Source: Scatosoma sp045644545 (GTDB lineage Bacteria; Bacillota; Clostridia; Christensenellales; Borkfalkiaceae). Taken from it: a stretch of DNA of 64,000 nucleotides. Made by a program: the position numbers and the translations under genes. Under the pieces are notes generated by a model. That model searched no databases. It was not told the origin of the DNA and saw nothing but the letters and a program-made list of their open reading frames with translations. Position 1 is the first letter of the stretch; the number at the start of each line of letters is the position of its first letter. Location of the stretch: assembly GCA_045644545.1 (NCBI GenBank), contig JAZRHC010000011.1, positions 16,096 to 80,095 on the forward strand, in the 5' to 3' direction. Shown here piece by piece: positions 36,137-43,927 of the stretch.

Positions 36137-36222
36137 CACTTGAGATTATTTATTATTTTATAAGTTTTAGTAATCTTGCTCGGAGACTTTAGGAAATGGC
36201 CGTTTCTTAAAGTCTTTTTTCT
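36137..36222 (+). ncRNA. Candidate small RNA, about 85 nt, promoter to terminator
   Basis: A perfect plus-strand promoter at 36102-36130 is followed after about 50 bases by an intrinsic terminator with a 13-bp stem (36184-36196 with 36203-36215) and a T-run. No ORF of useful length lies between. The unit sits between two minus-strand genes, so it is not a leader of a plus-strand gene. It may be a regulatory or antisense RNA of the element. Its 3' flank points toward the 36264 gene, with which it is convergent. Confidence 0.65.
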
Positions 36223-36263
36223 TTTAATTTTTTTGGTTTTAACTCTATCATTTTCCCTCCTTT

Positions 36264-36665
36264 TTAATTTTCTTCGCCGTCAGCCGCACCACGCTTTTTG
36301 CTTTCCTTGGCTGTTTTCAAATCGAAAACAAAATAATCTCCATCGGACACGTAGTACCCTGTTACCGTTTTTTTGATTTTTTCATATGTTGTACCACACA
36401 AGGAAGCAATTTTATTGATAAAGTCCTTGTTGTATATACGAGCATATTTACCAGAAATCTTCAGTTCAACCGCGGACTCCGCATCGGCTTCACATCTCAT
36501 AATTGCAATTTCCTTTGTTTCTTCGGATAAATAAATTTGCACATACGATGCGCCGTCCAACTTTTTGTATAGATTAACACTCAAAAATAACCCATTCTTG
36601 CTAATCACAATACTCGGAATCCCTTGCTCCATCGATTGCAACTTAAATCTCGCATCTATCGCCAC
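36264..36665 (-). CDS. Hypothetical small protein, GTG start
   Basis: The 133-aa product was not recognised. It looks like a small mixed beta/alpha protein: beta strands IPSIVISKNGLFLSVNLYKK, then IYLSEETKEIAIMRCE, then a helix KDFINKIASLCGTTYEKIKK. The start is GTG, placed nine bases after AGGAGG; there is no better ATG. An upstream TTGACT/TATAAT pair with 16-bp spacing at about 36.70 kb would drive it. Confidence 0.7.
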   Translation of the reverse strand: MAIDARFKLQSMEQGIPSIVISKNGLFLSVNLYKKLDGASYVQIYLSEETKEIAIMRCEADAESAVELKISGKYARIYNKDFINKIASLCGTTYEKIKKTVTGYYVSDGDYFVFDLKTAKESKKRGAADGEEN

Positions 36666-36844
36666 TTTTTTAACCTCCTTTTCAGCTCTTTCCTATATTA
36701 TATCATGTTTCGTGAAAAAGTCAACACTTCTTTCACAATTTTTTATGAACTTTTTTGGATTTTTTTAAAAAATCGTCGATCCGTCATCAATAACGATAGC
36801 ATCTTTCGTTTTGCCGTTCGTTCCAAAACTCGTTGAGTGCTCCA

Positions 36845-37405
36845 TTAATCAATCATGGAAAGCAGCTTCCTTTCGTATGAGAGACTCTCTCTTCTCAATT
36901 TCCATTTTTCATACCGCTTAATACATAATTGTGCGCAATCACGAGAAACGCCGAAAAATCTTGCCAATTGTATACAGTCCTCAATCCGATACAAATCCAT
37001 TATAGGATAGGGCGCCAATGAATATCCCGCAAAATAATTCGCCATTTGATTCGCCAAATCACTTTCGTCTTTATGCCCCAACAAAATATGCCCTATTTCA
37101 TGCATTATTGTAAAGCGTTGTCTCTCTTTGCACTGCAAATTATCATAGAAAATGACGAAGCATTTTTTTTCAGGATCATACAAACTAAATCCATCCGCGC
37201 TTATCCCATAAATTTCACGTGTAGCCACATTCTTTAGTTGGGTAAAAGGCTTCAACAGATAGTTCTTTTTTCGAGCAACCGCAAATGCATCAATGGGAGT
37301 TTCCGTAATGCCCACTTCTTCATATAAATCAACCACAAGCGCTTCAATCCGCTCGTATTCGCGCGAGGGTATAAATAGCCTCCCACTATATTCATTATCA
37401 ATCAT
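36845..37405 (-). CDS. ImmA/IrrE-type metallopeptidase
   Basis: The 186-aa protein has the zinc-peptidase motif HEIGHILLGH (about residues 101-110) and the later LANQMANYFAGYSL that supplies the third ligand region. In ICEBs1 and phages, ImmA cleaves the ImmR repressor after DNA damage and triggers excision. It overlaps the upstream HTH gene by 8 bases, the usual ImmR-ImmA coupling. It is the most likely switch controlling this element. Confidence 0.92.
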   Translation of the reverse strand: MIDNEYSGRLFIPSREYERIEALVVDLYEEVGITETPIDAFAVARKKNYLLKPFTQLKNVATREIYGISADGFSLYDPEKKCFVIFYDNLQCKERQRFTIMHEIGHILLGHKDESDLANQMANYFAGYSLAPYPIMDLYRIEDCIQLARFFGVSRDCAQLCIKRYEKWKLRRESLSYERKLLSMID

Positions 37406-37718
37406 CTAGAAGCAACCTCATCAATTTTAACTTTTCCTCTTTATCCATAATACCTACGCCACGCGCAACAAGCCTAAAAATTCCTTCAAAGCTACTTTCA
37501 TCCATAGTGCCGCTTATTAAATAATCTGAGGTTGTATGCAAGGCCGTAGCTAAATTTGCTATCACTTCTGCTTTCGGTTCTCTTTCATTACTTAAATACC
37601 TAGACATCGAAGCTTCAGTTACCCCAACCATCCCCGCAAGTTCTTTTTGCGTATAACCGTGTTTCTTTAATAATTCTGCAATTCTATCGCCTATTCGAAC
37701 AGTAGTCTTTCCTTCCAT
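37398..37718 (-). CDS. ImmR-like Cro/CI repressor
   Basis: The 106-aa protein has an N-terminal HTH (YTQKELAGMVGVTEASMSRYLSNER) and a C-terminal tail (GIMDKEEKLKLMRLLLDD) that would be the target of the ImmA-like peptidase. The ATG at 37718 follows GGAGG by eight bases. An in-frame start nine codons upstream is less well placed. The consensus promoter just ahead suggests autorepression. Confidence 0.9.
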   Translation of the reverse strand: MEGKTTVRIGDRIAELLKKHGYTQKELAGMVGVTEASMSRYLSNEREPKAEVIANLATALHTTSDYLISGTMDESSFEGIFRLVARGVGIMDKEEKLKLMRLLLDD

Positions 37719-37746
37719 TTTTATTTCCTCCAACACTCTTACCAAT

Positions 37747-37775
37747 ATTATAATTTAAAATTGTATATTTGTCAA
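37747..37775 (-). promoter_or_regulatory. Promoter of the ImmR/ImmA-like pair
   Basis: Minus strand TTGACA - 17 bp - TATAAT. The remaining gap (37776-37996) is very AT-rich and holds no recognisable gene. Confidence 0.82.
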
Positions 37776-37996
37776 TGATTTTTTTGGCAAATTTTATAAA
37801 AATAAATTTAAAATCGACAAAAATAATAATGAATCGTAAAACAAAATAAACAATAAAGCACGATTAGAAATATGTATTACATAAATCCATTCACGCACAC
37901 AAGAAAAATAAAAATTAAATAAACCACCTTATACTCCACAATAAAATATCCCCAATCTCTTTAAAAAGAAAATATTTTGATTGATTTTTTTCTATT

Positions 37997-38025
37997 GATA
38001 ATTGCTATTATGAGAAGATTGGCTC
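37997..38025 (+). repeat. Inverted repeat A, copy in silent cassette 1
   Basis: 29 bases identical to the reverse complement of 42204-42232 inside the expressed hsdS. The coding similarity of cassette 1 to hsdS begins exactly here. Confidence 0.9.
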
Positions 38026-38752
38026 TGAAGTCAAAAATATAGACGATGAAATACCTTTTGAAATACCTGATAGTTGGTGTTTTACGCGTTTTTCTTCTTT
38101 AATTCATATCAATGGTGGCTATGCTTTCAAGAGCGAAAATTATATAGACAAAGAAAACGGCGTAAGGGTGCTACGCATCTCTGATTTCAATGAAGAAGGT
38201 TTTAATCAAAAAAGACCTGTATATCATAAATATACGCCCGAATTAAAATCTTTCGAATTAGAAATAAACGACATTATAATGTGTATGACGGGTGGAACTG
38301 TTGGCAAATCGTATTTTGTCGAAGAATTGCCTGAACCAATGCTTGTTAATCAAAGAGTCGCTGATATTAAAATAAGCGATAAATTAAACAAGAAATACTT
38401 TTATTATTTTATTTTGTCGCCACATATTCAAAAAATTATAGACGAAAGTAAAAATTCCACAAACGACAATATTTCAGTCTCTTTAATAAACTCATTCATT
38501 GCACCTGTTCCACCGCTTAGCGAACAAGAACGTATTGTTGAAGAGAGTGAACGCTTTGAGCCGTTGCTTGCCGAATATGACAAATTAGAACAACAAGCAA
38601 CCAAGTTAGATAGCGAGATTTACGATAAACTTAAAAAATCCATCTTGCAATACGCTATACAAGGCAAACTTGTTGAACAAGATGAAAGCGATGAACCTGC
38701 ATCAGTTTTACTCGAACGTATTCGTGCTGAAAAGAAGGCGCAACTTGGCAAG

Positions 38753-38799
38753 AAATACGTAGAAAGTTATATCTATAAAGGTGATGATAACTATTATTA
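38753..38799 (+). repeat. Inverted repeat B, copy in silent cassette 1
   Basis: 47 bases identical to the reverse complement of 41427-41473, in the spacer before the second target-recognition domain of the expressed hsdS. Confidence 0.9.
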
Positions 38800-39361
38800 C
38801 GAACACATCGGAGGAAAAGATGTAAATATCACCGAAGAAATCCCTTTCGATTTGCCTAACGGTTGGGAATGGACTCGTTGGGGTGAGTTATCGGAATCAA
38901 TTCAATATGGCTTTAATGCACCCGCAAAAGAACAAGGTCGTATAAAAATGGTACGAATTAGCGACATCCACAACAACGCAGTTTTATGGGATAATGTGCC
39001 TTATTGTGATATTACCGAACAAGAAATACCGACCTATCTACTGAAAGTAAATGATATTCTTTTTGCGAGAACAGGTGGGACTGTCGGCAAATCATACCTT
39101 GTGACAAGCGTTCCTGAAGACGCTATTTATGCAGGATACTTAATTCGTACAAGATATAGCAAAGAATTATCGCCACAATACTTAAAATACTTTATGGAAA
39201 GTATTTTATATTGGGAACAACTACGTGAAGGCACTATTGCAACGGCTCAACCGAATTGCAATGGAAAAACATTATCAAGGATGCTTTTACCTTTACCTCC
39301 CATTGCCGAGCAAAAGCGCATTGTCGATAAAATTAATGAAATATTTGCAAAATTGTAATAT

Positions 39362-39389
39362 AAAGCCCCTTTTTGATAAGGGGCTTTAT
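39362..39389. terminator. Terminator between silent cassette 1 and the tyrosine recombinase
   Basis: AAAGCCCC/GGGGCTTT hairpin between convergent reading frames; works for the recombinase gene on the minus strand. Confidence 0.85.
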
Positions 39390-39391
39390 GT

Positions 39392-40195
39392 TTACCACGT
39401 TACGATTTTATCAACAATTTCTTGCTGTTCACTTGCAGTTTTTCGTAGGTATATACGAGTGGTTTCAATACTTTCGTGCCCCATAAGGTCGGCGAGCAAT
39501 GAAATGTCGTTATACTTTTCTAAAAAGTTCTTCGCAAAACGGTGTCTAAACGAGTGTGGATAGACAACTTTCGGATTTAATCCGTATTTATAGGCATAGT
39601 TTTTCAACTGTTGAGAAATTCCACGCACGGTAATTCTTTCACCAAAACGGTTCAAAAAAAGGTATCCGCTTGAGATACCTTTTCCTTGTAGCCATATTTC
39701 TGTTTCTTTTTTCAACTTGACAGGTATGTAGAGCCTACGTAGTTTTCCACCTTTTGAATACAAATCGAAATATCCCTTAAAAACGTGTTCAACTTTGATT
39801 TGTATTAATTCGCTTACACGCGCTCCCGTTGCCGCTAAATAACGAACAACGAAATACCACTCCCAATTCCCGTCTTTTTTCAGGCTATTCTTCAAGAATT
39901 TATAATCGGCATCACTAATAACGTTTTCTAAAAAGTTCTTTTGCTGAATTCTTACCGGGGATAGGCGTAGCTTTTCTTTCTTGATAAATTCAAGGTATTT
40001 GTTTATCGCTTGAATTCGTAAGTTCACCGTTTTAGGTTTATAGGTTTCCATAAGGTAACCCTTAAACGCCAAAAGGCTTTGCTTGGTTATTTCGCCCGAT
40101 AGTTGATTATACATACGTATTGTCAACATATAGGCGGAAATGGTGTTCTCGGATAGGTTTTCCCGTCGCAACTTCTTTTCAAATTCGTCTAACAT
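39392..40195 (-). CDS. Tyrosine recombinase, hsdS-associated invertase
   Basis: The 267-aa protein has a SAM-like N-terminal domain (LRRENLSENTISAYMLTIRM) and the catalytic set: Arg in RYLAATGARVSELIQIK, HSFRHRFAKNFL (His-x-x-Arg), GHESIETTRIYLR (Tyr nucleophile). It is encoded between the expressed hsdS and the silent cassettes. In Streptococcus and other Firmicutes, recombinases at this position (PsrA/CreX type) invert hsdS segments. The ATG at 40195 follows AAGGAGG. Confidence 0.92.
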   Translation of the reverse strand: MLDEFEKKLRRENLSENTISAYMLTIRMYNQLSGEITKQSLLAFKGYLMETYKPKTVNLRIQAINKYLEFIKKEKLRLSPVRIQQKNFLENVISDADYKFLKNSLKKDGNWEWYFVVRYLAATGARVSELIQIKVEHVFKGYFDLYSKGGKLRRLYIPVKLKKETEIWLQGKGISSGYLFLNRFGERITVRGISQQLKNYAYKYGLNPKVVYPHSFRHRFAKNFLEKYNDISLLADLMGHESIETTRIYLRKTASEQQEIVDKIVTW

Positions 40196-40285
40196 TTTCG
40201 TTAAACCTCCTTAAATTAGTGTACTTATATTTTACTATTTAAGAAAATTTAACGCCTTAAAAAACGCCCACCGTAGTGAATATTC

Positions 40286-40306
40286 CTATTATTATGAGAA
40301 GGTTGG
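40286..40306 (+). repeat. Inverted repeat C, copy in silent cassette 2
   Basis: 21 bases identical to the reverse complement of 41415-41435. It overlaps repeat B in the expressed gene, so the same position can pair with either cassette. Confidence 0.9.
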
Positions 40307-40856
40307 CTCTACTGTCAAAAATATAACCGACGAAATACCATTCGATATACCTGATAATTGGTGTTGGGCTCGCTTAGGGTATCTAATAGATTTTTCTAAA
40401 AGTATAACGGTTTCTTCAAGTGATATAAACGAAAATGATTGGATACTTGACCTTGAAGATATTGAAAAGGAAACGGGAAAACTATTATGTAAAAAGCGTA
40501 TGCTTGATATAAAATCTAAGAGTGATAAACATAAGTTTTTTGCGGGTAATGTTTTATATAGCAAATTACGTCCTTACTTAAACAAGGTAATAATCGCAGA
40601 CGAAAACGGCTATTGCACAACGGAAATTTTAGCGTTTGATTTTGGTCTTAACATAAATAATCGTTTTGTGCAAATCTACCTAATGAGCCCTTATTTTGTG
40701 GATTATGCTATGGCAGGGTCTTATGGTGTAAAAATGCCAAGAATTGGTAGTGACCGAGGGAATCTCGCTTTAATACCTATCCCGCCTTTAAATGAACAAG
40801 CAAGAATTGTAAATGCCGTTAATAACATCTTTTCAAAAATTAAAGACGAGATTTAA
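40286..40856 (+). pseudogene. Silent hsdS cassette 2 (one target-recognition domain)
   Basis: The plus-strand frame encodes 189 residues of one HsdS half: SYYYEKVG-like start, PDNWCWARLGYLI, a variable target-recognition region, and the ending PPLNEQARIVNAVNNIFSKI. It has no start codon, promoter or ribosome binding site. Homology to the expressed gene begins exactly at a 21-bp inverted repeat (40286-40306). It can replace the second recognition domain of hsdS by inversion of about 1.15 kb. Confidence 0.88.
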
Positions 40857-40866
40857 CTCTCGTCTT
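40842..40866. terminator. Convergent terminator-like hairpin at the two hsdS 3' ends
   Basis: AAAGACGAG and CTCGTCTTT arms around the overlapping stop codons of silent cassette 2 and the expressed hsdS. Confidence 0.65.
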
Positions 40867-42418
40867 TTTCTATGCGTTTAAGTATTTCTTTTATTTTTAA
40901 GCAAATCCGCTCTTGTTCAGCTTGTGGCGGTATAGGGATTAGTGCTTTGTATAAACGGTCATCATTTATTGCAGGATATGCAACGCCTTTGGCGTTTTCC
41001 GTACTATTTGCGTATAAATCAAAAATTGGCGAAAGCATATAATAAAACAAAAATTGGTTGTATATTCCTTTCTCGCAACTTAACACAGCAAACCCTGTAC
41101 TTGCTATCGGCTCGCAAGTAAAATCTTTATCAACAATACACATATTATGCAAATAAGGTCGCACAGTTGAATATAAAATATCGCCGAATTTTATTATTTT
41201 TCTTGCTCGTGAAGGCGCTTTATCTGCTGAAATAATATTCTCAACCGAATTTAACTTTTGACGTTTATTATCAATAGAACCTATATCAACATAGGAAAAT
41301 TCACTTGTAGGGGTTTTTTGACCATTATTATAAACGATGTCTTTTAACCTTGTCCACGACCAGGTATCGGGAATATCAAAGGGCAAATCTTCAACTAAAA
41401 CAGGCTCGTTTTTACCAACCTTCTCATAATAATAGTTATCATCACCTTTATAGATATAACTTTCTACGTATTTTTTACCGAGTTGTGCCTTTTTCTCGGC
41501 GCGAATATGTTCTATCAACACACTTGCGGGCTCATCATTTTCGTCCTGTTCTACAAGCTTCCCTTGAATAGCGTATTGTAGAATAGACTTTTTAACCTTA
41601 TCAAAGATTTCGTTATCCAATCTTGCCGCTTGCTTTTCAAGTTTATCGTAATCAGAAAGTAAGGGCTCAAACTTTTCAATTTCAGCCACTATACGTGCCT
41701 GCTCCGCAAGAGGTGGAACAGGTATAAACATAGCCTGTAGCTTACTGGAATTTAATGTTGATCCTTTAATTGCGTCGGTTTGTTCAACATAATTAACCAA
41801 CAAACCAAGCGTATTCATAAGATAATCTCTTATAATATTCTTTTCATTTACGTAAGGGAATATTGAAATAATTGCTTCATTGTGGACAGCGTCAACGCCT
41901 AAAATTGAAGTTCTCCCCACAGTTAATTTAAAACTCATAAGCAACGTTCCCTGAGGGGATAACATGCCATTGAATTTTTCATTTAGAGCAATTTCACTTA
42001 TTTTATCTTTGGTTTCCGTAATGATTTTTTTGTCTCGCATATCAGCAATGGAGAACCACGGATATATTCCTTTATTCCAAAACTTATCAGTATGTCTATC
42101 AGGAGTTTTACCAAGTTCAAAACACACAAGTTGAGGGAACCTTACCCAACACCAAGTATCGGGTATTTCAAAGGGTATTTCATCATCAATATTCTTGACT
42201 TCCGAGCCAATCTTCTCATAATAGCAATTATCGTCACCTTTGAAAATGATTGAATCGCCTTTATCTTTCTTGATTTTTCCTTCTTTAATTAAGCGTTGCT
42301 TTTCCGCACGGATGCGTTCAAGCAAAACGGAAGCAGGTTCGTCATTTTGGTCTTGTTTAACAAGTTTTCCCTGTATCGCTAATTGAAGGATGGATTTTCT
42401 TAATTGTTCTGCTTTCAT
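40853..42418 (-). CDS. hsdS: Type I restriction-modification specificity subunit, expressed copy
   Basis: The 521-aa HsdS has an N-terminal helix (MKAEQLRKSILQLAIQGKLV), first target-recognition domain (about 75-215), central spacer (LEKQAARLDNEIFDKVKKSI), second domain (about 300-480) and a C-terminal helix. It directs the HsdM and HsdR subunits to a bipartite sequence. It is the only copy with a start, and it overlaps hsdM by four bases. The two domains are bordered by inverted repeats shared with cassettes on the opposite strand, so the recognised sequence should vary within a clonal population. Confidence 0.95.
   Translation of the reverse strand: MKAEQLRKSILQLAIQGKLVKQDQNDEPASVLLERIRAEKQRLIKEGKIKKDKGDSIIFKGDDNCYYEKIGSEVKNIDDEIPFEIPDTWCWVRFPQLVCFELGKTPDRHTDKFWNKGIYPWFSIADMRDKKIITETKDKISEIALNEKFNGMLSPQGTLLMSFKLTVGRTSILGVDAVHNEAIISIFPYVNEKNIIRDYLMNTLGLLVNYVEQTDAIKGSTLNSSKLQAMFIPVPPLAEQARIVAEIEKFEPLLSDYDKLEKQAARLDNEIFDKVKKSILQYAIQGKLVEQDENDEPASVLIEHIRAEKKAQLGKKYVESYIYKGDDNYYYEKVGKNEPVLVEDLPFDIPDTWSWTRLKDIVYNNGQKTPTSEFSYVDIGSIDNKRQKLNSVENIISADKAPSRARKIIKFGDILYSTVRPYLHNMCIVDKDFTCEPIASTGFAVLSCEKGIYNQFLFYYMLSPIFDLYANSTENAKGVAYPAINDDRLYKALIPIPPQAEQERICLKIKEILKRIEKDES
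41415..41473 (-). repeat. Inverted repeats B and C, copies in expressed hsdS
   Basis: 41427-41473 pairs with 38753-38799 (47 bp) and 41415-41435 pairs with 40286-40306 (21 bp). They lie just before the second target-recognition domain. Confidence 0.9.
42204..42232 (-). repeat. Inverted repeat A, copy in expressed hsdS
   Basis: 29-bp perfect inverted match to 37997-38025, just before the first target-recognition domain. Confidence 0.9.
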
Positions 42419-43926
42419 TCTTTATCCCCTAACAACGCCATAATTTCGCCAAGCACTCTATCAATATCAGCATCAAGGCTTGCGCGCTTTTCACGATAGT
42501 TTTTAATCAAGTCTTGGGGCGCGAGAATCTCTTCTTCCTCGTGGGGATAACCACAAAGGTCGATATTATAGTTGAGCTCAGCAATTTCCGATACGGAATA
42601 CTTTTTAGCTTTATCAAATCCATCTACTTGCAACTCTACACGATTATCCCACCACTCCATAGCGGGATTGAAATGTTCAAGTTTCATCGGTTTCGTTTTA
42701 GAGAAATGCTTATATCCGTTAGGCATGTCCAATCGATAGAACCACGTTGCCGTCGTTGCACCCGTATTATCAAAGAACAAAATATTTGTTGTAATCGACG
42801 TATACGGTGCGAAAACGCTATGCGGCATACGAATTACCGTATGTAAATTGAATTCAGAGAGCAATTTCTTCTTGATTGCAACCTTTGCATTATCTGTACC
42901 AAACAAGAAACCGTCGGGCAAAATAACTGCAGCTCTACCATTTTTCTTCAAACGGTACATAATAACAGACATAAACAAATCTGCGGTTTCGCTACTTGCT
43001 AAATCGGACGGGAAGTGATTTTTTACTTCCGTCTTTTCATTACCGCCATACGGAGGATTCATCAAGATTACATCAAACTTATCTTTATCTGTATAGTCTA
43101 ACACATTATGGGTTAAAGAATTACCGTGATAAATCTGTGGCATATCAATATCGTGCAAAAGCATGTTCGTTACGCAAAGCATATAAGGAAATTGCTTTTT
43201 CTCGATACCGTAAACAGAATTTTCATACGCTTCTACATCATCCGTGCTTTTTACAATCTTATTCAGTTCTTTCAACCAACTCGTCAAGAAACCGCCCGTA
43301 CCGCAAGCAAAGTCGGCACACTTTTCGCCTATTTGAGGTTTAATCATCGTTGCCATAAAATCGGTAACTGCACGAGGAGTGTAAAATTCGCCCGAAGAAC
43401 CAGCACTTTGTAATTCTCGCAAAATGGATTCATAAATTTCGCCAAATGCATGGCTTTCTTCATAATCACTTAAATCAAGTTCATCAATTACGTTAATAAC
43501 CTGACGGAGCAAAACGCCGTCCTTCATATAGTTATTCGCGTCTTCGAACATCGTTTTTACAATTGCCTTTTTGATGGGAGTCGTAGGTGTAACTTCTACA
43601 CCTTTAACCAGTACTTCCCCGCTTGGATTTTTAATAGACTCACCCTTTAAGACTTTAAAAACAATATTGTTTACAAAATCAAGAAGAGCGTCACCCGTCA
43701 TACCTTTTCCCGATTCTTCATGCGCCCAATTACGCCAACGGCATTGTTCTGGAATAATCGATTCATAGTCAGAATCATCAAACTCCCAATCGTTTTCTTT
43801 GGAATCATAAACTTTCAAAAAGAGCATCCACGCAATTTGCTCAATTCTTTGTGCATCGCCGTTAATACCTGCGTCGTTTCTCATTATGTCACGAATTCTT
43901 TTTACAAATCCTGAAATATTACTCAT
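42415..43926 (-). CDS. hsdM: Type I restriction-modification methyltransferase subunit
   Basis: The 503-aa N6-adenine methyltransferase has the HsdM N-terminal domain (NGDAQRIEQIAWMLFLKVYD), the SAM-binding motif DFACGTGGFL and the catalytic NPPYGG (motif IV) intact. It starts one base after the hsdR stop and ends overlapping hsdS. Two copies with one HsdS make the methylase, and adding HsdR makes the endonuclease. Confidence 0.96.
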   Translation of the reverse strand: MSNISGFVKRIRDIMRNDAGINGDAQRIEQIAWMLFLKVYDSKENDWEFDDSDYESIIPEQCRWRNWAHEESGKGMTGDALLDFVNNIVFKVLKGESIKNPSGEVLVKGVEVTPTTPIKKAIVKTMFEDANNYMKDGVLLRQVINVIDELDLSDYEESHAFGEIYESILRELQSAGSSGEFYTPRAVTDFMATMIKPQIGEKCADFACGTGGFLTSWLKELNKIVKSTDDVEAYENSVYGIEKKQFPYMLCVTNMLLHDIDMPQIYHGNSLTHNVLDYTDKDKFDVILMNPPYGGNEKTEVKNHFPSDLASSETADLFMSVIMYRLKKNGRAAVILPDGFLFGTDNAKVAIKKKLLSEFNLHTVIRMPHSVFAPYTSITTNILFFDNTGATTATWFYRLDMPNGYKHFSKTKPMKLEHFNPAMEWWDNRVELQVDGFDKAKKYSVSEIAELNYNIDLCGYPHEEEEILAPQDLIKNYREKRASLDADIDRVLGEIMALLGDKE

Positions 43927-43927
43927 T

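Larger units (their letters stand above)
37997..39358 (+). pseudogene. Silent hsdS cassette 1 (two target-recognition domains, no start)
   Basis: The plus-strand frame is open from the inverted repeat at 37997 to the stop at 39358 and encodes 453 residues of HsdS. There are two target-recognition domains, each ending in a PPLSEQ/PPIAEQ-type motif, separated by the conserved helical spacer (LEQQATKLDSEIYDKLKKSI). It lacks the N-terminal residues, a ribosome binding site and a promoter. It joins the working hsdS by identity over 29 bp at its left end and 47 bp at its middle. It is therefore a donor for inversion, not decay. Confidence 0.88.

Noticed and set aside
37997..40856. Two additional, independent type I specificity genes
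   Set aside because: Both lack starts, promoters and ribosome binding sites, and begin exactly at repeats shared with the expressed hsdS, so they are cassettes rather than genes.
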